From positions 1-21,310 of the forward strand of contig JASJQH010000209.1 in assembly GCA_040143965.1 (NCBI GenBank): 21,310 nt of DNA, written 5' to 3'. Every line of letters starts with the position of its first letter. Position 1 is the stretch's first letter. Origin of the DNA: Basidiobolus ranarum. Its lineage: Eukaryota; Basidiobolomycota; Basidiobolomycetes; Basidiobolales. The position numbers and the translations under genes were made by a program. The notes under the pieces were generated by a model that was not told the DNA's origin, ran no database searches, and saw only the letters and a program-made list of their open reading frames with translations. Positions 9,742 to 19,279 of this stretch are shown piece after piece.

Positions 9742-11966
9742 ATGGCCACTCCCTACAGGAGCTACCTCGCTCCATTATGGATATTCTTATTACTATGTAT
9801 TTGTCAACCCCCAGCTACCCTTGCAATCAAACAGACACTGGTACGTGAAATTTTTATTGTGAAGGACATGTTGCAAATGAACTTTGAGCGAACACGTTAT
9901 CCTTTAGACTCAAGCAGATGAGTTCATGCCTTGCCAAGGAATGTATTCCAAATCCTCTATCCCCAATGGGGCTGATGCTTACATTTCCTGTAGGTTTTAT
10001 TTACATCCCTATTTTTATTAGTTATTTGTGTTATTTATCGACTATATTGCGTTATTTGTTTAGTGACCTTCTCACCAGAGTCTGAAGGAAAAATATCCAC
10101 TTTATTTTTTGAATGGAGTGATTTTGAAAACTTGGGCTTAGAAACTTCAGAAGATGGAAAAGTATATTAGATACATAACTTACTTTCAAACCATACATTT
10201 GCTCACTGAGATTTTCAGAAAACCTATACTTGCGATGAACGTGCCGTTAGAGCAAATGCTTGTACGAAAGAAGAACTAGGTTCTTTCATTCATCCCCCAG
10301 ACGGACCCACTTCTATACAAGTGCAAAATATTATTTTAGGCCCCAAGGTTGATAAGAAAGCATACTTCATTGAGTACCCAATTACTAGAACTGGTTACTA
10401 TTGCGTCAGCGCGAAAGCAATTTCAGGTCATTTCTCTACTACTGTAGATTGGAGAAATCCTTTTGGCCAACTTGCTTCCTACGACTATCCCAAACTCCCG
10501 GTACTTAATTGACTTGATATTGTTCTGTCAAACATATTTCTAACACTGCAAGTGTCTATTCAAAGCTATACGGCCTTCTAGCAATTGTTTACTTAACTGT
10601 AGGGATCGTCTGGTCGATTGGAACCATTCGCTATTGGAGTGAGATTTTACCTGTTCAAGTAATTACTTTTAAATATGACCTTCAGCTTATTCCGAGTTAA
10701 CTCAACTCTTTTGAAGAATTATGTATCTGGATTGATAGCTGTTATAGCTATTGAAATGGGATTCACCTTTGGCTATTGGCAGTACTATAACAAACATGGA
10801 GAAAAATGTAATATTCCCAATCTATCATCAGAATACTCAGTGTTCTAACCAAAAGCACAGCAATCTTCCTTTTGATTATGAGTGTCATCTTTAATGCTGG
10901 TCGTGATAGTCTCTCCTTCTTCGTACTGTTAATTGTTTGCCTGGGATATGGTGTTGTTAAGTGAGTAATAATGTATTTGTTGGACATAATTTATTTCGCT
11001 TACGCCTCTTTTCATAGGCCATCGCTTGGAAGCACAATGAGAAAATGTATAGCTCTTAGTATAGCCCATTTTATTTTCGGATGCATATATGCATCCAGCG
11101 CCGCTTTGAATTCCACCCAACCCGGAAGTCTTGTGGTTCTACTTGCTTCGTTGCCACTCTCACTAGTCTTTACGACATTTTATGTTTGGATATCCTTTTA
11201 AATTCTCATTCAAATTGCTCACTACCATCATCACTTGTCATGAATGCCTTAACTTGCTCGTACATTCTCCAAGGTTTGACTAATACTATGCAGGAGCTAG
11301 TCGATAAAAAGCAAACAGTGAAGTTGACCATGTACAAATGGCTATGGAGACTGCTTGTTTTTTCCGGTGTTGTTTTGATTGTTTTCTTTGTGATCAATGT
11401 GATGAACTTCCGCTGGAGTGAAGACCCAGATTTGACATCGAAACGCTGGCAAATGGGATGGTTCATGATGGACGGTTATTTGAATGTTTTGTATTTCATT
11501 GTTTTCACCGGAATTATGATCCTATGGAGACCCACAAGCAACAACAGAAGATATCCTTTCATATTACCCTTTACTTTTGATATAATTGAAACTTGTCATG
11601 TTCCTTAACCACTCTCATACGTATGGTCTTCAGGAATTACCCTCCGAAGACGATGACGCCTTTGCGCCAGGTTCTGAAGAATACCGCGAGGATATTGGCT
11701 TCCGTAACCTTGGAGCCGAAAATCCCGAAGACGAACAATTCGATGCCATCTTTGATATTGGAGAGGAGCATGAGAATTTTATGGAATGGGCTGGAGATGA
11801 AGAATCATTTGATGAGGAAAACGCCAAGAAGTAAGTTGTACCTTTTCCAATGCTAGTTGATCTTCACTTGAGAGCTCAACAATTACTTGCCATCAACTAT
11901 AGACCTGAAGAGAGCAATAAGAACAAGCAACGTCAGCCTGATGAACAACCCGAAAGTCAAGCTTAA
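9742..11966 (+). CDS. PTM1/GOST-family seven-TM Golgi membrane protein, 525 aa, 11 exons including two AT-AC introns
   Basis: Exons: 9742-9840, 9908-9989, 10064-10161, 10219-10500, 10566-10658, 10717-10807, 10861-10960, 11018-11189, 11264-11550, 11621-11830, 11903-11966 (1578 nt, frame closed; yeast Ptm1 is about the same length). Residues 1-28 are a signal peptide (hydrophobic core, cleavage after TLA). The luminal domain (to about 187) has paired cysteines in MPCQGMYS, YTCDERAVRANACT and GYYCVSA. Seven TM helices follow from LYGLLAIVYLTVGIVW, with family signatures ILPVQNYVSG, IEMGFTFGYW, LGYGVVKPSLG, LTNTMQEL..KKQTVKL, WQMGWFMMDGYLN and LWRPTSNNRRY. The acidic cytosolic tail (435-525) contains ELPSEDDDAF. 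GOST proteins (Ptm1, GPR107/108, TMEM87) reside in Golgi and endosomes and act in protein traffic or recycling. Introns 8 and 9 are U12-type AT-AC; forcing GT-AG there breaks the frame and the family motifs. Confidence 0.93.
11190..11263 (+). other. U12-type AT-AC intron (intron 8 of the PTM1-type gene)
   Basis: 74 bases, phase 0. The donor is ATATCCTTTT (U12 consensus ATATCCTTT). The branch site is TGCCTTAAC (11245-11253), one mismatch from TTCCTTAAC, and its A at 11252 is 11 bases from the terminal AC. Removal joins FYVW to ILQGLTNTMQEL, the expected family sequence. No GT-AG pair nearby keeps the frame. Confidence 0.9.
11551..11620 (+). other. U12-type AT-AC intron (intron 9 of the PTM1-type gene)
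   Basis: 70 bases, phase 2. The donor is ATATCCTTTC, the branch site is exactly TTCCTTAAC (11601-11609), and the acceptor CATAC lies 12 bases after the branch A. Splicing yields SNNRR-YGLQELP, matching the conserved motif after the last membrane helix of GOST proteins. Read-through ends at a stop after about 19 residues. Confidence 0.95.
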
Positions 11967-12392
11967 TTTCATAATCTAAAACATATATTTTATCAACCAT
12001 CTACAAGATGCATCTTTATTCGTTTGCCTTACTATCTTTTTTTAGAAAGAAACCACATCTTTTCCAAGGTTCATTGATTGGTAACATTTGTAGCGGCCAT
12101 TTGATTAAAAGTTGATGAAATCTACGCATCAAATGATAATAGGAGCATTCCAGCTAGAACAATAAAAATCGTTCACACCATACTTTCACATAGAGAAGTA
12201 GGGTTTTTTTGGCCCCGAGTTAGGATTGTGCCGATTGGAATCACTTTGGGATAATATTAATATTCAATCCAATCCTATTTAATTTACTACTTAAGAATGC
12301 AAATTTCATCATGTCATGCCAAATCATGCCAACGCAATTTAAATTAAATCCATTCTGGAAAGATAAGGAACCGCCTCCCCCCAACACTGACA
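11967..12392. other. Short intergenic region between PTM1-type and hydrolase genes
   Basis: 426 bases of AT-rich sequence holding the 3' end of the PTM1-type gene and the promoter of the hydrolase. A pyrimidine patch, CCGCCTCCCCCC, sits about 10 bases before the hydrolase ATG. No further gene seen. Confidence 0.5.
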
Positions 12393-13223
12393 ATGGCCTT
12401 AGAATCAAGTACACCTGTTAAGCGTATTGAGTTTCTTTCCCCGGAAGGAATAACTCTCTCGGCCTTGCTCACTGAGAAGACTAATGCACCTTCTAACCAG
12501 GTTGTTATACTTTGTCACGGCTTTTTGAATCATTCGAACTCCAGTATCATCCGTGGGCTGACCAGCCAACTTCCCTATAATATTTGCGCCGTTGATTTTC
12601 GTGGTAACGGATTTAGCACGGGAACTACAAAGTATGGAAATTATCTTGAAGAAGTGGTGGACTTGAAAAACTGGGTAGACCATCTAAGAGACGCTTTAAA
12701 CTTTAAAGTGTTGGGCATCGTTGGGCATTCTAAGGGTGGCTCAGTAGTGTTACTCTATGCGTCAAAATACAACCAGGTTCCATTGATAGTTAATATAGCT
12801 GCCAGGTTTGATATGTCTGACTTGCCTATGCATAGATTTACTGCGGAACAGTTGACGGAACTAGAGGAGAAGGGATGTTTTGTTTGGCGTAAATACAAGC
12901 ACAATACCGAAGAAAAAGATTTCATTGTCAGTCAGATGGATCTAACGACCAAGAAAAACACAGATATGTCGGTGGTGAAGAATGTTGACAAAGAACGTGT
13001 TCGCGTTCTCTCTGTCCATGGTGAGGAAGATACCATCATACCAGTGGAAGAAGTCAAGATGTATGATCAACTTATGGGGCCGAAGCCTCATCATGAAGTT
13101 GCTGTCATCACAGAGGCTAGCCATTTCTTCCGAACACCTGAGGAGCAAAAAGAGCTGAGTCAAGCAATCATCAATTGGATGGACAAATACTTCAATTGGG
13201 CTCAAGATATCTTATTCAATTAG
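12393..13223 (+). CDS. Alpha/beta hydrolase (serine esterase/lipase-like), 276 aa, intronless
   Basis: A single ATG-to-TAG frame. It has the full alpha/beta-hydrolase layout: oxyanion HG at 42-43 in VVILCHGF, AVDFRGNGFSTG (66-77), nucleophile elbow GHSKGG with Ser113, catalytic Asp213 in SVHGEEDTIIPVE, and His244 in EASHFF. It has no signal peptide or membrane helix, so it is probably cytosolic. The closest general match is the small serine aminopeptidase/esterase-like group (hydrolase_4 type) found in many fungi and plants; the substrate cannot be predicted. It is the only complete intronless gene here among intron-dense neighbours. That could mean retroposition or transfer, but codon use looks ordinary and several unrelated fungal hydrolase genes are naturally intron-poor. 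Confidence 0.9.
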   Translation: MALESSTPVKRIEFLSPEGITLSALLTEKTNAPSNQVVILCHGFLNHSNSSIIRGLTSQLPYNICAVDFRGNGFSTGTTKYGNYLEEVVDLKNWVDHLRDALNFKVLGIVGHSKGGSVVLLYASKYNQVPLIVNIAARFDMSDLPMHRFTAEQLTELEEKGCFVWRKYKHNTEEKDFIVSQMDLTTKKNTDMSVVKNVDKERVRVLSVHGEEDTIIPVEEVKMYDQLMGPKPHHEVAVITEASHFFRTPEEQKELSQAIINWMDKYFNWAQDILFN

Positions 13224-13971
13224 ATACATCACACTAGAAATCTAGTATGATCCCCTATTAAATTCATATTCTTGATAAAGGATTCAAAACCACTCAACTT
13301 TCAATTGTCCCATAGTAAAGAAACTCCGCATCATCATCCTGATCGGACCATCGGCTTCACAATTTTCGACTTGCACATTGAGCCATAGCTTACTGTCACC
13401 CTACCTAGAACCTCACTTGATGGAATGAAATATGTCTATCCTGATGATCTGCAGGTTCAACCATCTAATCATGTGACTGCACTACTCCTGCACTGCTTGG
13501 TTTAGAGAAACAAGCGCTACTAACCATTGTTTGGAAAAGAAGTTTGTAAATAAAACTAAGTAGACCAGCAGTGGTCATTGGCCATAGAATTATCGTTCTA
13601 AACTCTGATTCCCTGAGGTTCATCTCTTCAAATGCAAGATTTGACTTCAATATGTTATGTAATCTGCCCACTGAATTAACTGCATGCATTGAAGATGTGA
13701 CTAGATGCAGCCGAACCAAAGGTATGTATCTCATCAACTTCCTTCATATTAATTTATTAATAGATATATCAATTGTATAATAAATCTGGATGAAGAAAGT
13801 AACTCAAGACTTATTATTATTCTGACTATTCTCTAGCCTTTCCCAATTGTTTGAAACACAGCTGCCTTATATTTGAATAATTAGATCTTTTCTCCTCAAC
13901 GTTGTTTCTTTACGATCTCTCTTCACTTTAAAAATTGAAACCACTTCGTTTAATCAGTACACTATCTTAAT
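13224..13971. other. Intergenic region, no gene recognised
   Basis: About 750 bases. Overlapping short ORFs on both strands (13465-13780) lie opposite one another and have no recognisable content. The last 100 bases, with a C/T-rich stretch, are probably the promoter and leader of syntaxin B. Confidence 0.45.
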
Positions 13972-15505
13972 ATGAGCAGAGACCGCTTAGCAGGTTTAAA
14001 GGTAAAATATCATCAAACTTGTCTATCCTTATTAGGCTAACTAATTTATTAAAGAGTGGATATGCCAACTTAGAAGACCATGGGGCTTTGGAACTGGGAA
14101 GTATTCAACATGACCCTACTACCTCTCTTAATACGTTTCTCGAAGAGGTATGCTAATAGTAACCATTAAAAAAAATAGAAAATCATACTAATTCCGTTTA
14201 CTTGGTACAGGTAACAGAAATAGAAGATGTCATCGCACTTTTTCAACAAAACGTGAAAAAGATTCAAGATCTTCATACTAATGTACTGGATGCAGTTAGT
14301 GAAGAGCAAACAAATTGTAACTCAAATCACGTATTTATTCTCTCTGTCTTCATTTTCTAATATAAGAACTCTGACTATACTTAGCCATCAGTAAACAAAC
14401 AGATAAACTGGTGTCTGAAACTTTTCAACTGGGAAATAATGTGAAGGAGCGGTTAAAGAGTATGTTTTCACTTCATGAGCTCGTTCTTCATTACGCAAAC
14501 AATCTTGCTGACGCTTTTTCTTTAGCTATGAATTTAGCCAACAGAAAAGCTACTGGTGGACCTGGTCAAGTTCAAATAAGAAGGAATAAGGTATAGTTCT
14601 CATTGAGTGAATTTTCAAATATTAATAATCCATTCATTGAATTGAATCTAACCTTTCATATGTATGTTTAGTACCAAGCATTACAGGAAAAATTTGTAGA
14701 AGCCATCAAAAGCTATCAAAAGGTAGAGTATGAGTCCAGATCCCGATACAGGGAAAGAATGGAGAGACAATATCGTATTGGTAAGTGACTATTAACTCCG
14801 AATATGAGATGCTTTCGATTATGGAATCTTCATTTTGTATTCATAACTCTTATAAATTGACATAGTCAAACCTGACGCCTCTGAAGAAGAAATAGACAAG
14901 GTGTTGGATGAAGATGGTGGAAATCAACTCTTTGCTCAAGCAGTAAGTACTATCTTATGACTTACACATTACGTGCTCCAAATACTGACACAATTATAGT
15001 TAATGAGTTCCTCAAGATCTTCCGACGCACGAGACGTTTTAAGAGAAGTTCAGAGTAGACACGATGACATCAAAAAGATAGAAAAAAGCATTGTGGTATA
15101 GCATTAATTTGAACCAAAATCAACATTGTTTCGAAACATCGGCTTGACCTCCACGTTCAATTTGGCACTCTTTAGGAACTTGCTCGTTTATTCGAAGAAA
15201 TGCAAACTTTAATCACACTTCAAGACGAGATGATACATCAGATTGATGATCAGATGGAAGCGACAGTAACTCATGGCGTTGAAGCGAACAAACAGATGGA
15301 TCAAGCGATAGTGTATGCAGAAGCTAGTAGAAAGGTTAGATATAGCTTTGATTCCGTCAATGATTGGAATCGATGATTATTGACCATCTCTCACGTTGTT
15401 CTACCTATCTAGAAAAAGTGGTGCTTGCTTATATTTTTCTTATTGCTAATTATAATCATTGCACTTGTTGTATACTTTACCCAGTTCCGCAAGCCCACAC
15501 AATAG
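13972..15505 (+). CDS. Syntaxin B: Sso1-like Qa-SNARE, 300 aa, 10 exons
   Basis: Exons: 13972-14001, 14055-14147, 14211-14316, 14385-14459, 14526-14590, 14672-14780, 14866-14942, 15000-15095, 15176-15334, 15413-15505 (903 nt). All introns are GT-AG. The Habc region spans about residues 42-150, followed by the linker VKPDASEEEIDKVL and the QSRHDDIKKIEKSI start of the SNARE motif. The zero-layer glutamine is Q233 in LITLQDEM. A TM anchor at about 274-291 is followed by a short FRKPTQ tail. The N-terminus carries an extra acidic stretch (GYANLEDHGALELG) absent from A and C. Intron 4 (14460-14525) is 66 bases without a stop, so retention would insert 22 residues in frame; the spliced form fits the family. 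Syntaxin C lies 680 bases downstream on the same strand. Expected role: fusion of secretory vesicles at the plasma membrane. Confidence 0.92.
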
Positions 15506-16184
15506 GTTAGCCAAGTCTAGAAGTGACCATCAGTTGTATGTGCTAACTAGTCGCATGCTCGTTTATATATCCGTGTTCGCTCGTGAATCGCTCAGAGCTA
15601 CCTAGATGAAGTAATTCCATAACCTATCATATGTTTCACACCAAAGTCTCGCTTGATAGAATGGCCAAGTACCCAAACCATCGATTCCCTTTTGTTTTGA
15701 CCACTCAGTAGATGCTTTATGTAGAATAACAGTGAAGTATTGTTTATGACTTGAAGTCGTATTAAAGCCTAATTGAACTATTCTTAATCTGGACTTTTTT
15801 CATATTTATCAATAAATCTTATCCGAGATGTTCCCCTGTGCTGCGACATTCCAATCTTAGTATCATATCAAGATCAACAATTGAATTATTGACCCGATTT
15901 AAGCAACGTTTATATTAGCTTGGATATCGGCCGATTGATTGGCAGGTAACATGGCTGAGTTTGGAAGCAAGTGACTGCTAGAGGAATTGGAATCTAAGCC
16001 AAATCCACAACTAGACAGGGCGATAAGCCGCATCCGTGGCCAGGGAGAATATATTAAGAGTAAAGAAGGGTCTGCAATGATTGAAAATTCCCTAACTTAC
16101 TAATTGGCTTCTTTGGAACTTCAATTGAAGCAGGTTGTTTTATATTTCCATTTTTGACAAACTACAATCTTGCCCTTCCCTAAA
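15506..16184. other. Intergenic spacer between syntaxins B and C
   Basis: 679 bases of AT-rich sequence. It has a likely polyadenylation-type AATAAA at about 15810 (ATCAATAAATC). No ORF, RNA gene or repeat recognised. Confidence 0.45.
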
Positions 16185-17633
16185 ATGGTAAAGCACTTTC
16201 CATTAACGATTTCTTGAATCTCTCATATAATCTCAATGTTGCCCTCACTCTTTTAAGTATGGAACCAATCGAAATGGTAAAGAAGTTCCGGCTGATGCAT
16301 TTTGGGATGAGGTAAATTCACATTATTCTTACCTGATACGCTTATTTACCTATCGATCACTAATGCTTGCTCTAGTATTCAAGACTGGATACGACTATCC
16401 AGATGATCGAGAACCATGTCAAAAGCATCGAAGGAATCCGTTCTCAGATGTTAGAAGCGCTTTCTGAGTCTGAGCAAGCCCGTATCCTTTTAAATCGAAC
16501 CTAGAATATGGATAGAAGCTGTTGGATATGTTTTCTTTAACACGACACCATTTTCTTATAGAATATTCTAAAAGGTTGAATATCTTGGTAACAGAAACGT
16601 CACAAATGATGATGAACGTGCGAAGCAGAATTCAAGGTATTTTATTGGACTCTTCAGACTGTCACGCCGATCAGTGAAATGGTTAACACGTTTTACTCGC
16701 TTGATTAAGCCATAGAAGAACTTTCCAAAAACCCCTCTACAGCACCATCGAATTTGAAAGCGTTTCGTAACCGAGTAAGTAACAGTTTGCCGATCTCGCC
16801 TCCTTCTCCGATTAACTTATCTTTGTTTGCTTATTGTAGCTTTTGGGGCTTCGGGAGAAACTCAAGAATGCATTGCTGGAGTATCAGAGAATACAGCACA
16901 AGTATGATGAGGAGCATAAGGAAACCATCATTAGGCAGTATGAGATTGGTAACGAGTGTGATATCTATCACATTGCAACCCCAACCGCAACTGAATTCTC
17001 TTCTTTGACATAGTTAATCCTGATGCTACCCGTGATGAAATCGATGCCATGGTTAATGATTCAGATTACCAGCAGGTTTTCGCCCAGGCGGTAAAGTCCA
17101 GGTTCAGATAAAGATATGTATGTACATACTCCCTCATCAGAATTTTATATAGGTTCTTCAGAGCAATCGTAAAGAACATGCAATCCGTGTATTAGAAGCT
17201 GTACAGAGTAGAGACAAAGACATTCAAAAAATCCATGATAGTGTTTTGGTATGCAGAATATCGACCTGATTTCTGATGGCATTTGAACTCTGGCTCTGAC
17301 CTTTGATCCAATGACAATATAGGAATTGGCCCAACTGTTTCAACAAATTGATCTAATGATTGAAACCCAAGGAGCTGTCATCGTCGACGTCGAGAATACA
17401 ACTGCACAAGTAGTAGAGCATCAAGCGCAAAGTCAGCAGATCCTGGAGAAAACTGAGGGATTATTAAAGAAACTCCGGCAGGTAGGTTGTCTGAAAGGTA
17501 TATGACTACGTACCTGAAACTAATACTCTGTTTCCAGAAAAAGCTGATTCTGTTGAGCATTGCATTGATCATCATTATACTGATTGTCGTTACTGTGGTC
17601 GTCCTCACTAGACCTAAGAGCGCTAGTTCATGA
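16185..17633 (+). CDS. Syntaxin C: Sso1-like Qa-SNARE, 279 aa, 10 coding exons, with a start-codon-only first exon
   Basis: Coding exons: 16185-16187, 16258-16311, 16376-16481, 16562-16636, 16710-16774, 16840-16948, 17014-17090, 17153-17248, 17323-17481, 17538-17633 (840 nt). Exon 1 contributes only the ATG, followed at once by a GTAAAG donor. No ATG is available in frame in exon 2, whose own ATG at 16259 is out of frame. The Habc region begins at YSRLDTTIQMI. The linker is VNPDATRDEIDAMV, the SNARE motif starts at QSRDKDIQKI with zero-layer Q211 in MIETQGAV, and the TM anchor is at about 251-271. Exons 3-9 match syntaxin B exon for exon in length (106, 75, 65, 109, 77, 96, 159). Intron 3 (16482-16561) has a U12-type donor. 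The start exon is the least certain part. Confidence 0.9.
16482..16561 (+). other. Probable U12-type GT-AG intron (intron 3 of syntaxin C)
   Basis: 80 bases, phase 1. The donor GTATCCTTTT matches the U12 GT-AG consensus GTATCCTTT at every position. A TTCTTTAAC branch-like site (16533-16541) is one mismatch from TTCCTTAAC; its A at 16540 is 21 bases from the acceptor TATAG, longer than the usual 10-16. Exon boundaries are confirmed by the 106- and 75-nt exons shared with syntaxins A and B. Confidence 0.7.
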
Positions 17634-18265
17634 TTGGTCTCCATCCTTCTTTTCCTTTTTATACATTGCTATGTTTTCATAGCTAAATTTATATATAGCA
17701 GTAGGACGAGTAAATAGTGTACACAATATCCAATCATCTTTTAATCTGCCAAATATGCCTTCAAGCTCTCTTTAGCTTGACATCGCTGCTCTCAACATCT
17801 CTTTCACTCAGCAGGATCACCCAGCATTCATCCCACCAAATTCATTGCCAATCAACTACGGCTAACCATATCCTTCCAAATTTGATCACTATTTGCACAT
17901 AAGGAAATAAAGTTGATAGGTTCGAAACATTGTGACTTCTGACCGCCGACCACTCAGGAAATCCATTAATTATCGTTACCATAATCGGTTCGAGACTTGA
18001 GCGATGTCTGGTAATTATTTTTTACCGCTTCTAAGGCAATTCGATTTCGAGATTTTGGGTGCGTTTGGTATGGAACATTCGTTGGATCAAATTTGGAAAT
18101 CCTTAAAACAATTAGCAAAAAAAAAAATTCCATTTAAAAAGCCAGTAAAGTCCCATTCCTAGATCTTACTTTTAGATTTTCCTGTAATAGATTTCTTGTA
18201 TTTTGGCTGGTCTAACCTTGAAATTTCCCTCGTAGTAGCACAAAAGTCTTTTCGGTTTATTATTC
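17634..18265. other. Intergenic region, no gene recognised
   Basis: About 630 bases between syntaxin C and the hexokinase-like gene. It holds a poly-A run (about 18117-18127) and a short ORF (17717-17902 +) rich in Ser and Leu that looks like chance. No RNA gene seen. Confidence 0.45.
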
Positions 18266-19274
18266 ATGTCTACATCTTTGGATCTGAATCTCCCCTTACA
18301 AACTCCCAGCATTGTACCTCACTTCGACACCAGTAGTTTGGACTTCGGCTTCAGTCTAACTCAGGAAGACCTTTTACGTGTTAAAGCTCACTTTGTCAGT
18401 GAGATTAAAAGTGGACTTTCCAATGCTGGTTCAAGTCTGGCTATGCTCCCTGGTTATATTTCTTCCCTTCCTACTGGTGAAGAAACGGGTAGATTTTTAC
18501 TGGTTATGATTAACGAGGCGACCCTTGGAGTTGGCGCTGTCACATTCTTAGGTGGTCGAAAATATGAGCTTACTCTACAAAAATACGTGGTCGATGCACA
18601 CGTTAGAGAAAATGCGAAGAACCTGTTTGATTTCTTGGCCAAATGTTTGGCTTCTTTATTGAACGAACTCCATATTCCTCTGAACTCCAATTTACCACTT
18701 GCTGCTAGTCTAGCATTCCCATTGAGGTTAGTTTTAACATCCCTATTTCCTCTCTATTCCAAATCATTAACCATGGGTCATTTTAGAAATCAAGATTTTG
18801 GGAAAACTCAGGTTATCTCTTCCTGTAAGGGTTTCAAAGTTCCTGGCTTATTGAGTAAGGATGTAGCCGAGTTGCTCTTTGAAGCATTGCAACGAAAGGT
18901 ATTTCGTAGTTCCTTTCAACCTCTTACTTAATACAATAACTAACTCCTAATTTCAGAACATTTTAGTGGATATCTTAACCATCCAAAACGACACGGTGAC
19001 TAGTCTTCTTGCACATGCCTATTCTGTTTGCTCACAGACCACCATTGGCTGTTTCATTGATTCCGGTGTAAATATTGCTTATCTCGATTCATTGGAACAG
19101 TTGCCCAAATGGAAATCTCTCTTGGGAGTAGATAAAATGATTTTCAACACTGAATGTGGAGGATATAATGTTGAAGGTGCACAGATCAAACGTAACAAAC
19201 TTGATATCAGAGTAGATCTAGAGTCATCAATGTTAATCAGATCAGCATACAGTAATACTAACAATTTCACATGA
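18266..19274 (+). CDS. Hexokinase-like protein, degenerate P-loop, C-terminally truncated (about 296 aa)
   Basis: Exons 18266-18726, 18787-18898 and 18957-19274. Hexokinase landmarks are in order: LTQEDLLRVKAHFVSEIKSGL (31-51), LPGYISSLPTGEETG (61-75), FDFLAKCL, LAASLAFPL (sugar-binding region), CKGF (167-170, family TKGF with the lysine kept), IQNDTV (200-205, catalytic Asp203 kept), DSGVNIAY (family GTGxNxxY) and FNTECGGYN (254-262, Glu257 kept). The phosphate-1 loop, DLGGTNFRV in active enzymes, aligns without gaps to MINEATLGV, so the ATP-binding Asp, Gly-Gly and Arg are gone. The family runs to about 470-500 aa, but here similarity stops near residue 280. A possible third intron (19252-19292 or so) would extend the end to TAA 19345, but that sequence shows no family resemblance and probably belongs to the adjacent transposon. 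Intron 1 is 60 bases without a stop. Likely a non-catalytic, perhaps regulatory, hexokinase relative that was later truncated, or simply a pseudogene in progress. Confidence 0.8.
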
Positions 19275-19279
19275 AGCTT

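Noticed and set aside
10501-10552. Apparent frameshift after KLP in the PTM1-type gene
   Set aside because: The first AG (10552) is out of frame, but the acceptor at 10565 (TTCAAAG) joins in phase and gives KLP-LYGLLAIV, as expected for the family.
10808-10831. A 24-base intron in the PTM1-type gene
   Set aside because: It shifts the frame into a stop. The 53-base intron 10808-10860, with a TCTAACC branch and CACAG acceptor, keeps the frame and the family sequence.
11190-11263. Reading the PTM1-type gene as a pseudogene because of stops after FYVW and SNNRR
   Set aside because: Both interruptions vanish when AT-AC introns with U12 donors and branch sites are removed, and every exon then fits one continuous frame.
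12393-13223. Horizontal transfer of the intronless hydrolase gene
   Set aside because: Base composition and codon use look like the neighbours; lack of introns alone is not enough.
13465-13780. Opposed ORFs in the hydrolase-syntaxin B gap
   Set aside because: They shadow each other, and neither has a recognisable motif or promoter.
17915-18000. GGTTCGA strings resembling a tRNA B box
   Set aside because: No matching A box, acceptor stem or cloverleaf could be found around either copy.
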